A DNA stretch of 49,149 nt. It comes from Bacteroides sp. CAG:770 (lineage in GTDB: Bacteria; Bacteroidota; Bacteroidia; Bacteroidales; UBA932). The stretch is taken from NCBI GenBank assembly GCA_000435075.1, contig FR890613.1, positions 1 to 49,149 on the forward strand, read 5' to 3'. Below the pieces are notes generated by a model that worked only from the letters and a program-made list of their open reading frames with translations, did no database searches and was not told where the DNA came from. The translations under genes were made by a program, and so were the position numbers. Below are positions 48,828 to 49,149 of this stretch, one piece after another (positions within the stretch are counted from its first letter, which is position 1; the number at the start of each line of letters is the position of its first letter).

Positions 48828-48847
48828 CCTCCTCTCGTGATTTGTGA

Positions 48848-48877
48848 GCATCTCCGGAGTTGCGTATCGACGCGCTG
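48848..48877. repeat. Solo copy of the 33-bp repeat
   Basis: GCATCTCCGGAGTTGCGTAT and the following CGACGCGCTG match the tandem units at 44113-44210. It lies 21 bp past copy C of the 155-bp element. Confidence 0.6.
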
Positions 48878-48911
48878 TCAATGGTTCCTTACTTTAGATT
48901 TTAGGTGTGAT

Positions 48912-49107
48912 TTTCGACCTTCTTGACAGGTAAATGCATCTGTAATTGTTTGTATCTTAATTGATTAGGTAGTAAGTCTCTTGCCAAGAGGTGTCAATGA
49001 AAGGTGGTCTTGGCATATTCCTGTAGTGGCTTTAATCTCGTAATGCGTTCAATATCAGAATTTTACTGCGAATGTGTCCGGAATCACGCCTGTCAAGAAG
49101 GTCGAAA
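48912..49107. repeat. 196-bp segment with perfect 19-bp inverted ends
   Basis: TTTCGACCTTCTTGACAGG at 48912-48930 is repeated in inverse orientation at 49089-49107 without mismatch. The inside is A+T-rich with one GTCAATG at about 48992 and no open frame of note. Copies of the 33-bp repeat flank it on both sides. It may be a MITE-like element unrelated in sequence to the 195-bp one. Confidence 0.65.
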
Positions 49108-49124
49108 TTTTACGCCTGTCGTAA

Positions 49125-49149
49125 GCGTCTCAGGAGTTACGTATTGGTG
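49125..49149. repeat. 33-bp repeat, copy cut by the window end
   Basis: GCGTCTCAGGAGTTACGTAT and TGGTG match the unit seen at 44113-44210 in most positions. The array may continue beyond the window. Confidence 0.5.

Larger units (their letters stand above)
1..49149. repeat. Window-wide over-represented heptamer GTCAATG/CATTGAC
   Basis: By eye I counted about 54 GTCAATG and 39 CATTGAC on the plus strand. Random sequence of this length would give about 6 in total. They fall in all three codon phases (Val-Asn, Ser-Met, Ile-Asp, Ala-Leu-Thr contexts) and in spacers (for example 17066, 17078, 18784, 42094, 44397, 48878, 48992). Close pairs occur at 41033/41039 and as an inverted pair at 25162/25178. 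The count is manual and may be off by a few. Confidence 0.8.

Overview
The window reads as chromosome of an anaerobic, probably gut-associated member of the Bacteroidota (Bacteroidales type). The evidence is a SusC/SusD pair, a DUF2807 protein, the Bacteroidota-style ExbB/ExbD/TonB and DivIC genes, almost no Shine-Dalgarno sequences, and many promoters of the TAnnTTTG (-7) class. Base composition is near 50 % GC. I saw no tRNA, 16S/23S rRNA, CRISPR array, prophage or transposase gene.

Layout. 0-4 kb: end of dnaK, a repeat-rich gap, gmk-nadD, a class II aldolase and an FKBP isomerase. 4-8 kb: four surface-glycan genes (two GT2, one GT4, one LicD). 8.5-17 kb: a long operon citD-citE-citF-citX-citCG-acn-icd that links citrate lyase and all its maturation enzymes to aconitase and isocitrate dehydrogenase. 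17-20 kb: a NUDIX gene, then an ECF sigma / membrane protein / DUF2807 operon. 20-28.5 kb: a tightly packed minus-strand operon pncB-pncA-susC-susD-two lipoproteins, in which the two Preiss-Handler niacin-salvage enzymes sit directly upstream of a TonB-dependent outer-membrane importer. 28.9-33 kb: an AmgK-like kinase fused to a RapZ C-terminal domain plus MurU (cell-wall sugar recycling), then a CPBP membrane protease and a second nucleotidyltransferase. 33-38.6 kb: divIC, tonB, udk, asnS and an exbB/exbD operon. 38.7-43 kb: asparaginase, tatD, dprA, queA. 43-48.2 kb: a NUDIX gene, pyrE, an SRPBCC protein, an RsmF-type rRNA methylase and a TPR protein. 48.5 kb: the small SRP RNA gene, followed by repeat-rich DNA.

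The most striking signals are these. (1) The heptamer GTCAATG/CATTGAC occurs about 93 times by my eye count, against about 6 expected, in every reading frame, on both strands and in intergenic DNA. Its density resembles DNA-uptake or Chi-like sites. (2) The niacin-salvage/SusCD operon suggests an undescribed TonB-dependent uptake system for a nicotinamide or NAD-derived substrate. (3) Three intergenic elements of the same 155-bp architecture have terminal inverted repeats, an internal hairpin and a fixed TTGATWATCAATG block. (4) A 195-bp MITE with perfect 14-bp terminal inverted repeats and an 11-bp target duplication lies between queA and a NUDIX gene, with an older relative at 19.9 kb. (5) The citrate lyase-aconitase-ICDH operon carries a CitC-CitG fusion.

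All functional assignments come from recognising protein families by eye. No database search or fold prediction was run.
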